Below are positions 28,901-36,244 of a stretch of 37,679 bases of DNA, piece by piece. A program made the position numbers and the translations under genes. Source of the stretch: Tritrichomonas foetus (lineage: Eukaryota; Parabasalia; Tritrichomonadida; Tritrichomonadidae); assembly GCA_001839685.1 (NCBI GenBank), contig MLAK01001034.1, forward strand, positions 1-37,679. The letters are read 5' to 3'. Each line of letters opens with the position of its first letter. Position 1 is the first letter of the stretch. The notes below the pieces were generated by a model. The model worked only from the letters and a program-made list of their open reading frames with translations, was not told where the DNA came from and did not search any database.

Positions 28901-30220
28901 CCACCTAAAAGTGATATTCTTAAAGATCCAAAGAAAGCAAAGCCACCAAAAGTCAAACCAACCAAGCCAATAATTGTTCCACAACCGATTGATAATATAG
29001 CCATTGGTTTTGGGTCAAGACCACCGTCACGTTCGATTTCGAGTGTATCGAATCGTTCGAGGCTTGTAACAACTCCTGTGAACCCAGCAAACTATAATAC
29101 ACAGAAACCCATTCCAGATTTCAAGGACTGTATGGTAAATACTTCCATTAATGCAAACTTTCATAATAATTATCCATCAAATGGAAGGCCAAAAACTGCT
29201 GTTTCTCACACTAAAATTGGAAATAGCTCTAGGGTTCATAATAATAGTGCTATTATGACACCAAAATCACATGATCCAAATGTTACTTATGCGAATATGA
29301 ATAATGAGCCGATGGAAACATTAAGAATCACAAACGTTCAATTTGCGCATGCCAATAATAGCAACCAGAATTCGACAAGATTGATTATTGATCAATCATT
29401 TGGTCCAATGACAGGAAAAAGTAATAATTCTGCTAAAACGTTCCGTTCTCGAATAAGTGTAGATGATGAAGAAGTTAAATCATTAATCACACGCCTAAGA
29501 AATAAGATAAAGAAGCTTACGCGTTCAAATGAAAAGAAGGATGAAACAATTTCTGATTTAAATCGTCGTATTTCTGAACTTGTTCATGAATTAAGCCGTG
29601 CTAAAATTGACAACATTCGCGAAAAAGATGCCGCTAATAAAGCGAAAATACGATTCGAAAATAACAATCAACGCCTTTCAGCAGCAATGAATGAACTTGT
29701 TGAAAGACAAGAAGAAGCTTCTGCTTTACGACGACAAATAATTCGCATGAAACATGCAGCACTTCCAGCTGCGCCAATCCTTCGAAGGATGACAAGAGCT
29801 CAAAGAGAACAAGAAAGATTGAAAACACAACAAATGCAAACTAATTCACTACTTGAAGAAACTCGAAGTAGAATTGGACAAACACAAAGTGATAATGTAA
29901 AGAATCACTTAAATACATTAATAAAGAATTCTCAAGCTTCTTTATTAAGAATGGAAGCCAAAAGAAGATATTGGCAAGATGTTGAACGAAAACAAATGAT
30001 GGGAGCACTTGGCGCGCTTTCGTTACTTTGTGAAACTATTCCGGATGTGTCGAATTTGTCTTTACCGTTCACTTCCTTGTTTAGATCAATGAGGAAAACC
30101 AAAGCTCCAGCAGCAAAAGTTTTCCCATTTGATGAAAATTTCAATATTGAAAATAACATTCCCCAGAATAATGGACTTGAAATTATTTCATTCGAAAAAA
30201 AGTCAGCTCGAGAAAAATAG
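22979..30220 (+). CDS. Giant coiled-coil protein, putative cytoskeletal (2413 aa)
   Basis: The largest gene here. Residues 1-210 are mostly non-coil (Ser-rich start, DALDQDTLMELMQIIDADDN). Long heptad-like coiled coils rich in Glu, Lys and Gln follow at about 210-830, 1170-1200, 1400-1480, 1540-1810 and 2150-2330. They are separated by disordered, Pro- or acid-rich linkers: a stretch with four KETQQ repeats (26204-26263), a Pro/Lys segment PMPLPPIPKPKSVKKKKKRM, an eight-Gln run, and an Asn/Ser-rich region near 1980-2150. There is no motor head, kinase domain or membrane segment. Length and layout fit structural proteins of the trichomonad cytoskeleton (costa, axostyle, pelta or basal-body fibres), or a golgin/centrosomal scaffold. 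That is analogy from architecture, not homology. The ATG at 22979 follows TCATCAA and codes a plausible start (MSLAEGSRPSS). Confidence 0.9.
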   Translation: MSLAEGSRPSSNVANRAGLARYRNLQEQQLPDSTSSKKSLPNGWFYNESRQEEFWNDLEMKDPNSNYGPSKEDEQARTFSDINTSANRVQSLLQQFDALDQDTLMELMQIIDADDNLGEIDQFAFFGDAKNSVIMNIDELREFAENQSNLMGSIKAWLANAQHYLKVETDNPVTQESLPEVDHVYDYLEGILKTYVERSEKAAFLHNDVNDFWNKQTSQLKRIIYARDEEIRKLQAAVTAAQNARTRKAPKKTKDTKLENELQEKQKQIDSQIRTIQEQKAQIEKLRGSLQNSESERASLQVINRSEPPSPSKLANQHEIAQLNMEAEAKINALNSKIQSLLDELEQIRGKYTEERNKGSSLQKKLTDKEQTIGEMEILLQKYLNQLSLEKAKKPPPKIDTDLMEKEEFYLNELKYNEKLNNLKANHAQELIDQAEALNQKFLIEKNMLLASIDSPDNKSLLQGIVNEYDKRFESQKKEYTETLEMTNKSWAGKVSLLTRQYETRINNMNAAHEIDLINSRDSLKYEVKKTELDIAEKYNKELLEMTGDKQKKINELQEESDKKSDLIFALQKKITLLQQEIEKINPNNPIIKKDNDLNSDDLVNRTNDPTQQQKESFITQRYIQRYNTLKENMDEQHQWDLKMQQHFYDREKIKMIEQHQKDVRRLLLDIQDTVNKVEISDKTEDEKQDTIAQKIATAFVTLNKQLETTQEEGNTNINDDGEKISLDEARKRTQLLTERIVKLTNELEETKKMSQFAVSLSTLEEKIKKLQEKVSFLESIQNDDQKKVYEEMEKMEKDYQDQLKYKDDLVQEMQDLLITYQNRHCQLSEKYIVFDYDSPLVSNRTYNEYDDVDEDEQSTKISIYNPEHISILPQFISESNSLTGVTKNAEEELKRHRRNSEPISSEDPPKETQPLMLPKLNSATPNFQVALTQRPNEPTNNNHNRNRSNPKTQNYRNRKRTLYNMETQISLNEPIVEAALKSILEHLAFKRCDSLTITQGAIEFKDSHSVPKRTQQPSRSTPPKPPNFKAKLFNSPSTAFHRDDNFLYYETIVEEGSTDDESYSEEESEEEIEEKETQQKETQQKETQQKETQQEVQQEHTSLVDENKDENKETNDISEKKQITPMPLPPIPKPKSVKKKKKRMKRVKALICSFKPVPVQPIVIHADEGQMDLIKELQAKLKEQNNDLRSKMLLGIATEASNRFLNTVIKQKFEINELRNISPQVIYQPTIVTIDDNRPDPLGTIILQQQQQQQQLGRIQSSLPSVPSDLSKKKLPRINLHVNDTSSDTPGFITPMISGDLSDLTGYLSNRSHKSTSRVKQRDPIQFIVPPEEDIPDAKLIDDPFTAAVQATISNMRYMAQLKDNEDEILSTLRNDYTAYEAFLRASNIYTDNNASFIENLKDVKESIEKTISSFDVFDRMQRALLNLVRQSKKKAIYLANIYKDLQTKISDEKLEDQTKSLAEVDADEQLFVLFEKVGAALTVVERLGISMTSDETNIFSNLKKEYAKIKPADGKNEKVDKAAAESLLLNTQNFIEGLKKRQSAETEKNHLIEAISQDEIRSTKKKLKHALHQLDRNKREISSSKETISNLQDIIASLKDNLKNEHNINEQALTMYQAQIQTLKDLLKTLDGNDETSSTNSSTPTDLMKQIRREVLSMQTLLDAQTAELRDTRIKFADLQTRCGENEILISRLKQELEESELRAAEFEEKFMKRRDESIFKEADDAAKNAEVGNSSLIEKQQRLQLERAQADQQMILKRNHDLEQKLIKTRKALNEATDEADELRLKFALRQFEETKVDKMTKQTQTTFRIVLRKKQEAPKGEEEEGFIETNRTSPEEEVTPKKNDVQISSTQKEVTVPKNEPVKPVQKVEVQKDQNKEDSLNDQIKINLQEKNNLPPIFKSTNSSAYISLNSSSDAMFGTTDEIGWEETEEEEDHDVYKDNIDEMKSSRVENEFNPEEVYVEVHKPLEPPKPPKSDILKDPKKAKPPKVKPTKPIIVPQPIDNIAIGFGSRPPSRSISSVSNRSRLVTTPVNPANYNTQKPIPDFKDCMVNTSINANFHNNYPSNGRPKTAVSHTKIGNSSRVHNNSAIMTPKSHDPNVTYANMNNEPMETLRITNVQFAHANNSNQNSTRLIIDQSFGPMTGKSNNSAKTFRSRISVDDEEVKSLITRLRNKIKKLTRSNEKKDETISDLNRRISELVHELSRAKIDNIREKDAANKAKIRFENNNQRLSAAMNELVERQEEASALRRQIIRMKHAALPAAPILRRMTRAQREQERLKTQQMQTNSLLEETRSRIGQTQSDNVKNHLNTLIKNSQASLLRMEAKRRYWQDVERKQMMGALGALSLLCETIPDVSNLSLPFTSLFRSMRKTKAPAAKVFPFDENFNIENNIPQNNGLEIISFEKKSAREK
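26204..26263 (+). repeat. 15-bp in-frame tandem repeat coding KETQQ x4
   Basis: The unit AAAGAAACCCAACAG occurs three times exactly (26204-26248), then once with third-position and C/A changes (26249-26263). It is in frame inside the coiled-coil gene and adds four KETQQ units to an acidic linker. Such an array is likely to vary in copy number between strains. Confidence 0.95.
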
Positions 30221-30817
30221 TTTATAACGAATATGAAAATGTATGAAAATGCAATATGATTGCTTATGGCTACTTTTTAAAAACCCTCTAATGGGTTGAA
30301 AAATGTAGTTATTTATTTTATGTTATTAAAAATTTGTTATTTATTTTATAAAAATACAATTCCAGGATTTTTCTCATTTTGTTTTTTATTATTATATTTA
30401 TCATATCAAGAACTTTTACATACTTTCACATATAAAGTGATCATTGAAGGAACTTTCCTAAGTTGATATGGAATGAAATTGCCAACACAAAAAAAGATTT
30501 GTCATATAAACAAAAACTACATGAAATACAAATTGTAACAATACTTCATAAATCATTATATTAATCTATAAGCCATGCATCACACGATTTAGGATGAAAT
30601 TATCTATATATATTTATTGTATTTATGAGACAAAAAAATTAATTTCATAATTAAAACTGTTAATAAATTGTGTATATAAATGGTCGCATAGCATCATCAT
30701 CTCAATAATCATTTAACTCTAAAGAAAAAGTAAAAAACTTTGTTTCAAAATAATTAAGAAAAAGTTAAATACATTTTATCAAAAAGTTGGGGAAATGAAG
30801 GCATAAAAAGATACAAA
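30221..30817. other. Spacer upstream of BRK1
   Basis: AT-rich sequence between two plus-strand genes. No open frame or repeat is supported. Just before the BRK1 ATG the sequence has TTATCAAAAAGTT at about 30777, a weak initiator candidate. Confidence 0.55.
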
Positions 30818-31042
30818 ATGACGGATCCATCACAAATTCGTGCGGCAGTCGAGAAAGATTTCCAAAACCGTGAGTTTGCACAAGGCATTTCCCTCGGAAT
30901 GATGCGCGTTGTTCGTTTCTTGAACACTTTCCACTCAAATGTTCGTGGTCGTCTCGCCGATTTGAACCAGAAGCTTACCCAGCTTGAGCGTCGCCTGGTT
31001 TTCATTGAGAACCAACTTCAATGTTGTTCTTCGAGCCAATAA
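30818..31042 (+). CDS. BRK1: BRICK1 (HSPC300), SCAR/WAVE complex subunit
   Basis: A 74-residue protein matching BRK1/HSPC300 along its length. The family pattern is visible: acidic-polar start, DFQNREFAQ (human: DWANREYIE), VVRFLNTFHSNVRGRLADLN (human FLNSFDMSCRSRLATLN) and KLTQLERRLVFIENQL (human KLTALERRIEYIEARV). BRK1 is the small helical subunit that forms a trimeric coiled coil with SCAR/WAVE and ABI. The complex switches on Arp2/3-driven actin branching at the leading edge. Its presence implies that the organism builds SCAR/WAVE-dependent protrusions, in line with amoeboid forms of trichomonads. The length is normal. The start is the only ATG near the conserved region. The stop TAA is followed by AAAA, giving a TAAA overlap. 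The Cys-Cys-Ser-rich tail differs from animal homologues. Confidence 0.92.
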   Translation: MTDPSQIRAAVEKDFQNREFAQGISLGMMRVVRFLNTFHSNVRGRLADLNQKLTQLERRLVFIENQLQCCSSSQ

Positions 31043-31297
31043 AAATACAAATATTTTGCATTAAAAAGGGAAATATCACAATTTTCTTGAAATTATTTCT
31101 TTTTTTTTCTTTTATTTTATATGTACACTTTTTATTGGAATATTAGAAAGTGCTCATGCCATCGTTAATACCCTTTGTCTCTCTCATGATGATCTCCGAA
31201 ATTTTCATTAAATTGTCATAATTAATTAGTAGTAGTTAACTAAAACAATGTTAACTACATAAGCCAAATATTGATTGAATTTTAGAGAGGGATTTTA

Positions 31298-32740
31298 ATG
31301 CTTTTGTTGGTCTTAACTGGCTTTAATTCTGCTCAAAGTTCAATTCCAACAAAGCCAGACCAAGGATATTTCTTTTTTGAATCATTCGGGAACGAAAATT
31401 GGGAAGAAAAATGGAAATTATCAAAAGAACGAAAATATAAAGGAAAATGGGTGCAAAAAGTGATTGAAGAGCCTCAGGGAATTCCACAAGAAAAAATGCT
31501 GTTCATGGACACAGAAAAAGCGTCATATGGATTATCAACAAAATTTTCAGAACCTTTGGATATAACAAATCAAACACTAATTTTGCAATACGAAATCCGT
31601 CAGCAATCAACACTGGAGTGCGGTGGAACATACATCAAACTTTTCCCCGATCAGAATTTCGATCCTGTAAAATTGAATAAGAACACAAAATTTGTTGTAA
31701 TGTTTGGTCCTGATGTTTGTGGTGCAACAAATAAAGTTCATTTTGTTTTCCAGCACCAAAATCCAAAAACAGGAGCATTTGAAGAAAAGCATTTAATCAA
31801 TCCACCAAAAATGAAACTTGATGCACTAAATCATTTATATACTTTGATTGTGCGACCAGATAACGCTTTTGAGATTTTAATTGATGGTAAAATAGAAAGA
31901 ACTGGAAGCTTATTGAATGATTTCGATCCTCCAGTCACTCCACCAGAAGTGATTGATGATCCAGATGATAGAAAGCCGAAAAATTGGGATGATCAAGAAT
32001 TCATTATTGATAAGAAAGCAAAAAAGCCAAAAGATTGGGATGAAAAAGCTCCAGAATTTATAGAAGATCAAAGCAGAAAAAATCCACCAGATGGATGGCT
32101 TTTGGATGAACCACGATTCGTTCTTGATGAAAATGCTCAAAAACCAAAAGATTGGAATTCTGAAGAACTTGGTGATTGGAATCCACCTTTAGTACCGAAT
32201 CCGAAATGTAAAAGCGCACCGGGTTGTGGTGAATATAAGCCACCATTAATTAAAAATCCAAATTATAAAGGAAAATGGACTCAACCTTTAGTTAAAAATC
32301 CGAATTATGTAGGAATTTGGACACCCAGAAAAATATTAAACCCGAATTACTTTGAAGATCAGCATCCTCATAATTTGGGGCTTATCTGGGGTATTGGCTT
32401 CGAAGTGTGGATGGTTAATAAAGATATAGGAATCAGTAATGTTTTAATTTCAACAGATGAAAAAGTGGTGAGAAAATGGAACCAAAATCATTTCTTTCCT
32501 AAACAAAAAATTCAAAAGAAAAAATATCAAAAAATCTATGAGGATGATTACGAAGACTTGGATTCGATAAAAATATTGATCTTCCTTTTAGCACCTTACA
32601 TAGTTGGTGTCATTCTCCTAATTTGTTTGATTGTTTGTTGTATAAAACGAAGGGAAAATATGAGTAATAGTATCTCAATCCAAGCGAGAGCTCCGAAGAA
32701 AAAATGCAGAAAGAATGATTCAAAATTCAAAACCATGTAA
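31298..32740 (+). CDS. Calnexin (ER lectin chaperone)
   Basis: A 480-residue type I ER membrane protein of the calnexin/calreticulin family, which holds newly made glycoproteins during folding. A short hydrophobic signal (MLLLVLTGFNSAQSS) is followed by the lectin domain, with YFFFESFGNENW, LECGGTYIKLF (C108) and VVMFGPDVCGA (C141); these two cysteines form the family disulfide. The P-domain (about 205-355) has four type-1 repeats (KPKNWDD, KPKDWDE, PPDGWLLDE, KPKDWNSEE) and four type-2 repeats (GDWNPPLVPNP, GEYKPPLIKNP, GKWTQPLVKNP, GIWTPRKILNP). This 4+4 count and the C-terminal helix LAPYIVGVILLICLIVCCIK identify calnexin rather than calreticulin. The cytosolic tail is short and basic, without the long acidic tail of animal calnexin. 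The signature position after CGG is Thr rather than Ala/Gly. The stop overlaps TAAA. Confidence 0.95.
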   Translation: MLLLVLTGFNSAQSSIPTKPDQGYFFFESFGNENWEEKWKLSKERKYKGKWVQKVIEEPQGIPQEKMLFMDTEKASYGLSTKFSEPLDITNQTLILQYEIRQQSTLECGGTYIKLFPDQNFDPVKLNKNTKFVVMFGPDVCGATNKVHFVFQHQNPKTGAFEEKHLINPPKMKLDALNHLYTLIVRPDNAFEILIDGKIERTGSLLNDFDPPVTPPEVIDDPDDRKPKNWDDQEFIIDKKAKKPKDWDEKAPEFIEDQSRKNPPDGWLLDEPRFVLDENAQKPKDWNSEELGDWNPPLVPNPKCKSAPGCGEYKPPLIKNPNYKGKWTQPLVKNPNYVGIWTPRKILNPNYFEDQHPHNLGLIWGIGFEVWMVNKDIGISNVLISTDEKVVRKWNQNHFFPKQKIQKKKYQKIYEDDYEDLDSIKILIFLLAPYIVGVILLICLIVCCIKRRENMSNSISIQARAPKKKCRKNDSKFKTM

Positions 32741-33071
32741 ACTAAAATGTATAATTTTCCTTCTATTTTAATTAAGGAATTGTAAAAACTGTGATATATT
32801 CTATTTTCTTTTTCTTTTTTCTTTTCATTCATTCATTCTTTTTTTTTAAAAAAAAAAACCATTGAACATTTAGTAAAACAAAATGTCCCTAAAAAAGAAC
32901 ATTAGCATTTTAATGATGGTACTATCCATGAATAATTAGATACCGTGGTGTTCCAATGGTATTTTTATCTAAAATTTTTCCAGAAAAGGCAGCACACATG
33001 ATTTGGTGTATTGACTAAATACCCATAGAAAATAAAAAGTATTCAAAGTGATTTTATTTCCACAGCATCAA
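32741..33071. other. Spacer between calnexin and tetraspanin genes
   Basis: 331 bp of AT-rich sequence with T- and A-runs (32813-32859). No gene seen. TTTATTTCCACAG just before the tetraspanin ATG looks superficially like a splice acceptor, but lacks the branch-site sequence typical of trichomonad introns. Confidence 0.5.
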
Positions 33072-33677
33072 ATGTTATGTCATAAGATAGCCATTAGTAT
33101 CAGCATAACAGTTGCAATAGTACTTATGTCCATCATGTATTTTCATTACGCTGCAGTTTTAGAAGGCAAAAACCTTTTCGGAGTGAATATTGTCATTGAC
33201 AACTATTTAAGATGGTCGGTTTTAATTGGATTAAGTATTACTGTACTCAGTTATGTATTTGTATGGCCCAATTGGAAATGGAGTCGGAGCTTTATGATTT
33301 TATTTTCTACTTTATTGTTCTTTGATATGGCGTTTTCGGTGATAGCCATTTATTTATGTAAACCATTAATTCTCAAGGGCTACTCAAAGCTTTTCTCAGA
33401 AGAAAAATATCGAATAAGGAGTTCTAATTTTGAAGTTAATGAGCACTGTTGTGGATGGAAAAATATTACCAATTCAGTGCGAACACCAGATTGTTCTTTT
33501 ACTATCACATGTGATAAAGTTATTTCTGGGATAATTGATGGGAAAAACCGAATATTATTTACAATCCTTTTATCTGTTGCCTGCTTACTAATGATCTACT
33601 GTATTATTGGCAACTCAATATTAAGGTGTAGCAGAAAACATAGTACGACTAACTACTCTAAAATGGGCAAAAAATAA
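33072..33677 (+). CDS. Tetraspanin
   Basis: A 201-residue four-pass membrane protein. Hydrophobic segments lie at about 5-28, 47-66, 75-99 and 162-184. A small loop follows the first, and a large extracellular loop (about 100-160) lies between the last two. The large loop carries the tetraspanin CCG motif (C126-C127-G128 in HCCGWKN) and two further cysteines, C141 and C147, giving the minimal two-disulfide pattern. The tail ends NYSKMGKK and contains YSKM, a YxxPhi sorting signal. Tetraspanins organise membrane microdomains; in trichomonads several are on the surface and on exosome-like vesicles and have been linked to adhesion. The frame opens at a GTG eight codons earlier; the ATG at 33072 (MLCHKIA) is preferred because it leads directly into the first helix. 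Which paralogue this is cannot be told. Confidence 0.9.
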   Translation: MLCHKIAISISITVAIVLMSIMYFHYAAVLEGKNLFGVNIVIDNYLRWSVLIGLSITVLSYVFVWPNWKWSRSFMILFSTLLFFDMAFSVIAIYLCKPLILKGYSKLFSEEKYRIRSSNFEVNEHCCGWKNITNSVRTPDCSFTITCDKVISGIIDGKNRILFTILLSVACLLMIYCIIGNSILRCSRKHSTTNYSKMGKK

Positions 33678-33925
33678 TTATATAGCGTAATAAACGAAAG
33701 AAAATAAAATAACTATGACTTTTGTCAAGAATTTGTTGAGTAGATTCACTGTGATATGCATGAAAAATGAAAGATATCACCAAAGAAAGATAATACAATA
33801 GCTATATCGAAAAGTTATTAAAATAATAATATCATTAAAATTTTGGCTGTATTGAACATAATATCAATCTACACGATCATATTTGTTCAAATTTTTATTT
33901 ATCAATTTTATATTATTGTATTTCA

Positions 33926-35665
33926 TTATTTTTGATTTACTTTTTCTTTTACAAGAGCAAATTTCAAAATGTCAACATATACTTTGAGTATTGGCGAACT
34001 AGGAAATTGCATGAGACCACTCTGAAGTAAAGTTTCTTTATTTGGATGATTGAGTAAAACAGCAAGCGCAATTGAATATTCCACAATTGGTTGTTTGTTT
34101 GGATACTTGTCAAGTGCCTTCATGATTGTTGGAAGAAGTGGTTTCACAGAACTAATTTCTTCAACAAGATCAAGTTTGGCACATTGGTAGATGAAGCTTA
34201 ATTGCTTGGTTACGAACTCAATGTTGTCGATATTGGCAGAAAGGAGGACAGAAGAAATAGGTAAAAGCTTTGTTTCATGAATCATTTCTTTTGCGTTGGG
34301 GAGAACATAAGAAAGAATGGTGAAAGTGTCTGTAAGGATACTTGGATCTTTCTGGTTTTGTTTAATGACAGGAAGAAGCTCTTTAAAGCATCGTGCAGAA
34401 AATTCTTTAAGATCAAATCCGTTTCCACCTTCATTATCTGTTTTTTCATCAGTTTTGTTGGCAACCTGAATAATTCTTCCTATAATAACGAGGCTGATTT
34501 GTATATAAGCCGAAATATTGATATTTTCAGCGATTGTACTGAAAGCCCAGTCAATAACACCATTCGTTTTTGACATATTCGCGACTTTTTCGGACAAAAT
34601 AAGTCTGCTTACAAGAAGGAATGAATCGACAGAATGTGTTTTAATTGCAAAATCTAAAACATCAGTCTCAGCAATATATTCAATTAATTTTGAATTCTTA
34701 TCTAATGTGTAATACAAGAATCTGAAGATTTCATTGACTTGGTCTTGTGAAAGTTCAAGTTTCAGAGCATCAACTAAGACACGGACTGTGCTTTCTTCAG
34801 CGAAAATTTGATATTTCTTTACTGGACATGTTCCAAGAATAGTCAAACATGTTGAAAGTAATTTTTGATTGCCTTTGAAATGTTCGATGACTTTTTTGAT
34901 GATGTATGCGTTTGCCCAGGCTTTTGTAGCTCCTCTTTTTATGAATAACGCAGCTACTGTTAAAGAAATATCGATGACAATTTCAGCATTTGCATCATCA
35001 CTATCTAACAAAAAGTCAACAACACCAAGAATCATTTGAACAATGCCGCCATCGTCTAATTTTTGAATTTCTTCTTCATTGGGCATTTGGTTGTTGATTT
35101 TGTCAATGCATTCTTGATAGCATCCAATGAGTGCATTAATATCAAATATACAATTGTATATTTTGCTGTATGGCATCAAATTTGGATCTTCAAGATCAAC
35201 AGGTGGAATACCAAATTGAACAAGGCAATCTGAAATCAATTGTTTGGCTTCACCTTTTGGATAGATGACTAAGGCTCCCTGATAAATGGTGATTGCTTTC
35301 TTGAGATTATGCAATTTTTCCTCGATCTGGCCAATCCGGCAAAGTGCTGTGTGATAAAGCGGGAAAAGAATGTCGTTTTTACGATGTTGTTTTTTCTTCA
35401 TTTCGTCGGGTCTCATAATATTGAAAATATTTATGGATTCTCGTGTGGCAACCTCAGCACCGTCTAAATCGCCAAGCTCGATTTTACATAATGCAATTTG
35501 ATTATAGCACATCATTTTCAACGACGCTTTTTGATCATTATCGACGACGAGATTTTCAACAACTTGCTGAAAATCTTGAATGGCTTCGTCATATTTTTGA
35601 CGGCGAACTTTCTCGTTTCCAAAGTCTCTTCGTCTTAGCAATCCTTGGATAGTATTTCCACTCAT
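33926..35665 (-). CDS. TPR plus armadillo-like helical-repeat protein
   Basis: A 579-residue soluble protein. Residues about 10-155 hold TPR-like helices: NEKVRRQKYDEAIQDFQQV, YNQIALCKIELGDLDGAEVA and ALCRIGQIEEKLHNLKKAI. Residues about 200-570 form a long run of alpha-helical repeats with armadillo/HEAT-like spacing, such as GIVQMILGVVDFLLDSDD, LLSTCLTILGTCPVKKY and VEYSIALAVLLNHPNKETLL. A TPR head followed by an armadillo-type solenoid is the general plan of UNC-45-type myosin chaperones. Trichomonads are thought to lack myosin, and no UCS-specific motif is recognised, so I give only the architecture. It is a likely adaptor. The ATG at 35665 is the frame's first and starts cleanly (MSGNTIQGLLRRR). 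Confidence 0.8.
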   Translation of the reverse strand: MSGNTIQGLLRRRDFGNEKVRRQKYDEAIQDFQQVVENLVVDNDQKASLKMMCYNQIALCKIELGDLDGAEVATRESINIFNIMRPDEMKKKQHRKNDILFPLYHTALCRIGQIEEKLHNLKKAITIYQGALVIYPKGEAKQLISDCLVQFGIPPVDLEDPNLMPYSKIYNCIFDINALIGCYQECIDKINNQMPNEEEIQKLDDGGIVQMILGVVDFLLDSDDANAEIVIDISLTVAALFIKRGATKAWANAYIIKKVIEHFKGNQKLLSTCLTILGTCPVKKYQIFAEESTVRVLVDALKLELSQDQVNEIFRFLYYTLDKNSKLIEYIAETDVLDFAIKTHSVDSFLLVSRLILSEKVANMSKTNGVIDWAFSTIAENINISAYIQISLVIIGRIIQVANKTDEKTDNEGGNGFDLKEFSARCFKELLPVIKQNQKDPSILTDTFTILSYVLPNAKEMIHETKLLPISSVLLSANIDNIEFVTKQLSFIYQCAKLDLVEEISSVKPLLPTIMKALDKYPNKQPIVEYSIALAVLLNHPNKETLLQSGLMQFPSSPILKVYVDILKFALVKEKVNQK

Positions 35666-35725
35666 TTTGAAATATTTGGGGATAAAAATAAGAACGTTTA
35701 CTAATTCGACATATTCAATTTTTGA

Positions 35726-35800
35726 TATCAGGTGATGTCTGTCATCTCGAAATTTTGAGAGAAATTAGTTAATGGCTAACTCAGATCATATCACCTGATA
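35726..35800. repeat. Nested inverted repeats upstream of the TPR/ARM gene
   Basis: TATCAGGTGAT (35726-35736) is complementary to ATCACCTGATA (35790-35800). Between them lies a second, smaller palindrome AGTTA-atggc-TAACT (35767-35781). They sit 60-135 bp upstream of the minus-strand ATG at 35665, where binding sites for promoter factors would be expected. A regulatory role is inference. Confidence 0.7.
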
Positions 35801-36142
35801 AATATCTCACTGACCACATCAATCCATCCAATCACAAAAATTCTTGAGACTAACACATGAAAAACATTATTTGTTCCTTTCGGTTTCCATAACCATAGAA
35901 ATGACTTTTTTGATATCATATTTGATAAATATGTCATTTCGATTTCTGTAACTCAAGCAGTTAGTTCAAAGTAGTAAATATTAATTATGAAGGCACCACA
36001 ACAAATTTATAAATCACAGTTTTTATTAACATTCAAAGTTCACACATAAAAAATAAAACTAAAAATAGTTTCATTTTTTTTAGAATGAAAATTTTTGAAA
36101 GTTATTTGTCTTTACAGAGATATTTAATAATTATTTTACAGA

Positions 36143-36183
36143 GAACAATAATATGGTAAGAACAATAATATGGTAAGAACAAT
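36143..36183. repeat. 17-bp tandem repeat, 2.4 copies
   Basis: GAACAATAATATGGTAA occurs at 36143-36159 and 36160-36176, followed by a seven-base partial third unit. It lies in the 3' flank of the pseudokinase gene, about 60 bp beyond its stop codon. Confidence 0.9.
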
Positions 36184-36244
36184 TCACAAACTCGAGTTTT
36201 ATTTCAAATAAATATCTTACAGTAATTTAATTTCATTCTATGTT

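Larger units (their letters stand above)
35666..36244. other. Spacer between TPR/ARM and pseudokinase genes
   Basis: No gene seen. It contains two inverted repeats near 35726-35800 and a 17-bp tandem repeat at 36143-36183, listed separately. Confidence 0.6.

Noticed and set aside
33040..33074. TTTATTTCCACAG as an intron 3' splice site before the tetraspanin
   Set aside because: Trichomonad introns carry a fused branch and acceptor motif close to ACTAACACACAG, which is absent; no upstream exon is visible.
33926..35665. Calling the TPR/ARM protein UNC-45
   Set aside because: Only the general domain order fits; no UCS-specific signature is seen.
35848..35860. ACTAACACATG as a trichomonad intron acceptor
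   Set aside because: Resembles the fused branch/acceptor motif only partly (lacks the final CACAG), and lies in a spacer with no exons on either side.
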